Shown here piece by piece: positions 5,201-5,291 of a DNA stretch of 5,291 bases. Position numbers and translations under genes: made by a program. A model generated the notes under the pieces. That model made no database searches. It saw only the letters and a program-made list of their open reading frames with translations, and was not told where the DNA came from. Every line of letters begins with the position of its first letter. The stretch's first letter is position 1. Origin of the DNA: Fidelibacterota bacterium (GTDB taxonomy: Bacteria > Fidelibacterota > Fidelibacteria > Fidelibacterales > Fidelibacteraceae); assembly GCA_030620575.1 (NCBI GenBank), contig JAUXEL010000117.1, positions 1-5,291 of the forward strand, written 5' to 3'.

Positions 5201-5229
5201 GTTTAGGTGTTTAGAGTTTAGAGTTTAGG
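5201..5229 (+). repeat. GTTTAGR heptamer array
   Basis: GTTTAGG, one extra T, then GTTTAGA, GTTTAGA, GTTTAGG. The same word opens the G-rich array at 4961 (GTTTAGAG), so related units bracket the whole 4961-5229 repeat region in the same orientation. Confidence 0.8.
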
Positions 5230-5258
5230 GGTTAAAAGAATTATGAATAGATCGTCAT

Positions 5259-5271
5259 TGCCAAATTGGCA
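5259..5271. repeat. Palindrome TGCCAA-A-TTGGCA
   Basis: Six-base perfect arms around one A, near the right edge. It could be an operator or part of a hairpin belonging to a gene beyond the window; nothing in the visible sequence decides this. Confidence 0.3.
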
Positions 5272-5291
5272 TACAATGAAATTATAAATCC

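Larger units (their letters stand above)
4908..5291. other. Noncoding region upstream of the ABC-pgsA unit
   Basis: No gene is supported. From left to right it holds a possible promoter, a G-rich heptamer array, a 15-base palindrome, a CTTCYGS heptamer array, a GC-rich stretch with small inverted repeats (5096-5195), a GTTTAGR array and a 13-base palindrome near the right edge. An EcfT or substrate-binding component is absent here. Confidence 0.7.

Noticed and set aside
4961..5229. Telomere or chromosome-end sequence, given GTTTGGG and GTTTAGGG words
   Set aside because: The arrays are short, impure and internal, next to ordinary bacterial genes; the resemblance to eukaryotic telomere repeats is only in base composition.
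5259..5291. Sigma-54 promoter at TTGGCATACAATG
   Set aside because: The GG of the -24 box is present but the GC of the -12 box is missing at the required spacing, and no gene follows in the window.

Overview
The window is bacterial and all five supportable genes lie on the minus strand, so transcription runs from high to low coordinates. In that order they are: two small ABC transporter ATPases of the energy-coupling-factor (ECF/CbiO) type, a PgsA-like CDP-alcohol phosphatidyltransferase, the signal recognition particle receptor FtsY, and the ribosomal protein S12 methylthiotransferase RimO. The ATPases are 3 bases apart, ATPase B overlaps pgsA by 8 bases, and ftsY and rimO are 11 bases apart. 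This suggests two tightly packed units (ABC-ABC-pgsA and ftsY-rimO) separated by a 253-base gap filled with short tandem repeats. The genes are housekeeping functions centred on the membrane: anionic phospholipid synthesis, co-translational membrane protein targeting, and an ATPase pair whose membrane partners are not in the window. RimO acts on the ribosome.

The striking part is what lies between the genes. Every intergenic region holds tandem arrays of 7- or 8-base units: TCAATTS and CCTTGCTT after rimO, TTCAACTC/CAACTTT between pgsA and ftsY, and GTTTGGG, CTTCYGS and GTTTAGR upstream of the ABC genes. Two arrays run into the 3' ends of genes. RimO has a 37-residue tail encoded almost wholly by repeats, and both the rimO and pgsA stop codons are supplied by repeat units. 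Next to the two gene-terminal arrays is a partly shared module (GRCAGGYRC, TTCCCTACA, AAATCTCT) and GC-rich inverted repeats.

Layout: 1-307, noncoding, with a hairpin, a GC-rich palindromic element and the start of the heptamer array; 308-1687 rimO; 1699-2658 ftsY; 2659-2911 palindromic element plus array; 2912-3511 pgsA; 3504-4193 ABC ATPase B; 4197-4907 ABC ATPase A; 4908-5291 noncoding, with G-rich, C/T-rich and GTTTAGA arrays plus inverted repeats.

The organism cannot be named from this sequence. Moderate GC, mostly weak Shine-Dalgarno sequences and abundant heptamer repeats between genes would fit a Gram-negative lineage, perhaps of the Bacteroidota/FCB type or an uncultured candidate phylum, but that is only inference. 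Heptanucleotide tandem repeats between genes are also known from cyanobacteria (STRR sequences), so the repeats alone do not place it. I see no defence, mobile or CRISPR system. The unusual signal is the coupling between microsatellite-like arrays and gene ends.
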